DNA from: a virus | IMG/VR virus record: IMGVR_UViG_3300048835_000147 | Span: 1-31,212 of that record | Direction: 5' to 3' (one strand) | Length of the DNA: 31,212 nt | Part shown: piece after piece, positions 29,913 through 31,212 of the stretch | Position numbering within the stretch: the stretch's first letter is position 1 | Layout: each line of letters begins with the position of its first letter | Notes under the pieces: generated by a model | What the model was told of the DNA's origin: nothing | What the model saw: the letters and a program-made list of their open reading frames with translations, nothing else | The model's database searches: none | Made by a program: the position numbers and the translations under genes

Positions 29913-31212
29913 GTGACGGCCCCGGTGCGCGAGCAGTCGATCCCGTTCTGGTGGCGCGACCCGGTGGAGCACTGCCGGTTGCGCGCGAAGTACGGGTCGA
30001 GCCAGAAGGCCGCGACTCGAGTCGAGCCGTCGATCTCGCCGCGCAACGCGCAGCAGTGGTGGCGCAAGCTCCGGGATGCCGGCTCTGTCGATGCCTCGGG
30101 CCGTCCGACAGGTGCCCCTGCAGCGCCGGACACGAGCAAGCAGGGTCGGCCCACCCGTAGCTCTCCGGACGGCGTGAGCCCCGGCGAGCAGGTCAAGGCG
30201 TGGAAGGACGGGTCGCGCCTCGAGATCTACACCGCCGTCAGCGAGACGGGCACGGGCGAGCTCACCGGCGAAGAAGTCCTCCGACGCAAGGGCTACGATC
30301 CGGCCGAGTGGGACTTCAACTTCGAGGCGACCGATTGGGACGCGGTGCTCGGCCGTGACCCGGTGACGGGCGAGCCGGTCGTCACGACCTTGCACCGCAC
30401 GAAGGTCGTCGCCGTGCGCCGGCCGGAGTCGTTCTTCGCGTTCGAGCTCCCGATCGGATGGAAGCCAGAGCCGGCGAAGCCCAGCGAGCGCGACTGGTCG
30501 AAGCCGCTGCTGATCCCCATTCTCGCCGACCCGCACGCGCCGAACTACCAGGTCGAGCTCATCGAAGCGTTCCTGGCGTGGTGCGAGGCATACCGACCCG
30601 AAGCCGTATGGTGCCTCGGCGACGCGGCCAACAACTCCCCCTTCGGGCGCCACGGGCACAACCGCCGCGCCGACCTCAACGTGAGCACGTCGGACGCCGT
30701 GGGCTCCACCACGGAGCTCCTGATCCGCATTGCAGCAGCGACGCCTGGAGCGAAGCGCACGCTGCTCTTCGGCAACCACGACTACTGGCTCGAACGCATG
30801 GTGCTGGCGCTCTTCCCGCGCCTGGCAGAGATGCGGCTGCACGGGGAGGAGAAGCCCCACCTGGCGATCTCGACGGTGTTGAAGCTCGATCAGATCGGAT
30901 GGGACTACCACTACACCGAGGGCGACTACCACGACGTCGACGTGGAGATCGTGCCGGGCCTCGTGGGTATGCACGGGACGCGCACCGGCAAGCACGGCGG
31001 CGCCCTCAAGGAGCTCGAACGCTGGGAGGGAGTCTCGATCATCCAGGGCCACGATCACACGCTGGGCATGACCGCTGTGCGCTACCGGCTGCCGAACCGC
31101 CGGTATCAGCAGCGGTACGGGATCTCGGCGGGCTCGGCGGCGAACGCAGACCTCGGCTACGACCCAGGCCACAACGTCGGGCAGGGCTTCCCGGTGCTGG
31201 CGCTGTGGCCCG
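29913..31212 (+). CDS. Metallophosphoesterase (MRE11-like nuclease) with N-terminal HTH-like region, partial
   Basis: GTG 29913 has GGAG 7 nt upstream; the frame continues past the right edge (433 codons seen). Calcineurin-like motifs occur in order: ADPH (Asp206, His208), LGDAANN (Asp237, Asn240 or Asn241), GNHD (287-290), GMHG (His354) and GHDH (379-382). These would bind two metal ions and hydrolyse phosphodiesters, as in phage MRE11-type exonucleases involved in DNA processing. Residues 19-50 (HCRLRAKYGSSQKAATRVEP, then NAQQWWRKLRDAG) look like a helix-turn-helix DNA-binding region. A linker and a charged domain (about 85-195) follow. It appears to start a DNA-metabolism module with its own promoter. 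Confidence 0.85.
   Translation, partial: MTAPVREQSIPFWWRDPVEHCRLRAKYGSSQKAATRVEPSISPRNAQQWWRKLRDAGSVDASGRPTGAPAAPDTSKQGRPTRSSPDGVSPGEQVKAWKDGSRLEIYTAVSETGTGELTGEEVLRRKGYDPAEWDFNFEATDWDAVLGRDPVTGEPVVTTLHRTKVVAVRRPESFFAFELPIGWKPEPAKPSERDWSKPLLIPILADPHAPNYQVELIEAFLAWCEAYRPEAVWCLGDAANNSPFGRHGHNRRADLNVSTSDAVGSTTELLIRIAAATPGAKRTLLFGNHDYWLERMVLALFPRLAEMRLHGEEKPHLAISTVLKLDQIGWDYHYTEGDYHDVDVEIVPGLVGMHGTRTGKHGGALKELERWEGVSIIQGHDHTLGMTAVRYRLPNRRYQQRYGISAGSAANADLGYDPGHNVGQGFPVLALWP

Noticed and set aside
29852-30160. Plus-strand frame of 102 codons at the lysis/replication junction
   Set aside because: Overlaps the metallophosphoesterase in another frame and its product is Arg/Ala/Pro-rich without motifs; the GTG 29913 frame has the catalytic motifs.
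1-31212. tRNA genes, CRISPR arrays, insertion sequences, integrase or att sites
   Set aside because: None seen: no cloverleaf candidates in the gaps, no spaced repeats of CRISPR type, and no transposase or integrase motifs in any frame.

Overview
This window is a contiguous piece of a high-GC, long-tailed (siphovirus-type) double-stranded DNA phage or prophage, most likely of an actinobacterial or similarly GC-rich host. The evidence is a full head-tail-lysis gene set with actinophage-style proteins: an HK97-type capsid protein with a fused scaffold-like N terminus, a Cys-rich tail tube and connector, a frameshifted tail chaperone, and a 2187-residue tape measure. Genes overlap tightly (ATGA, GTGA and TGATG junctions). 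I see no host genes, tRNAs, integrase or terminase.

Layout. Positions 1-2255 hold a leftward operon of five small accessory genes of unknown function, coupled mostly through ATGA overlaps. Positions 2256-2760 are a divergent, relatively AT-rich intergenic region full of short repeats and inverted repeats, probably a regulatory or origin-like region. Rightward from 2761 come a protein whose C terminus resembles the Acb2/Tad1 cyclic-nucleotide sponge hairpin, a small unknown, portal (3469), a coiled-coil/membrane protein, a small possible decoration protein, prohead protease (5706), major capsid (6722) and a second capsid-like protein (8560). Positions 9417-13207 are a module of unknown, partly appendage-like genes, closed by a strong terminator at 13235-13262. 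Then come tail tube (13334), head-tail adaptor and two neck genes, tail assembly chaperones with a -1 frameshift, tape measure (16687-23250) with two cell-wall-hydrolase domains, minor tail proteins, a collar/HxH-type fibre, holin, M15 endolysin, and a metallophosphoesterase (MRE11-like nuclease) running off the right edge.

Regulation is the most striking part. A 15-bp element, CGTATAACGGGGCCG, occurs seven times, with an eighth degenerate copy, always just upstream of a rightward gene. It looks like a phage promoter family with a TATAAC -10 box. The capsid and tail-tube copies share a longer block that continues into the 5' UTR. A second family (CCGCTA-C/G-nn-T) places its -10 exactly 7 nt before an ATG. 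Together the two families predict five leaderless mRNAs: the sponge-like gene, protease, acidic protein, tail chaperone and tape measure. The late region thus appears to be divided into many separately promoted units rather than one long operon.
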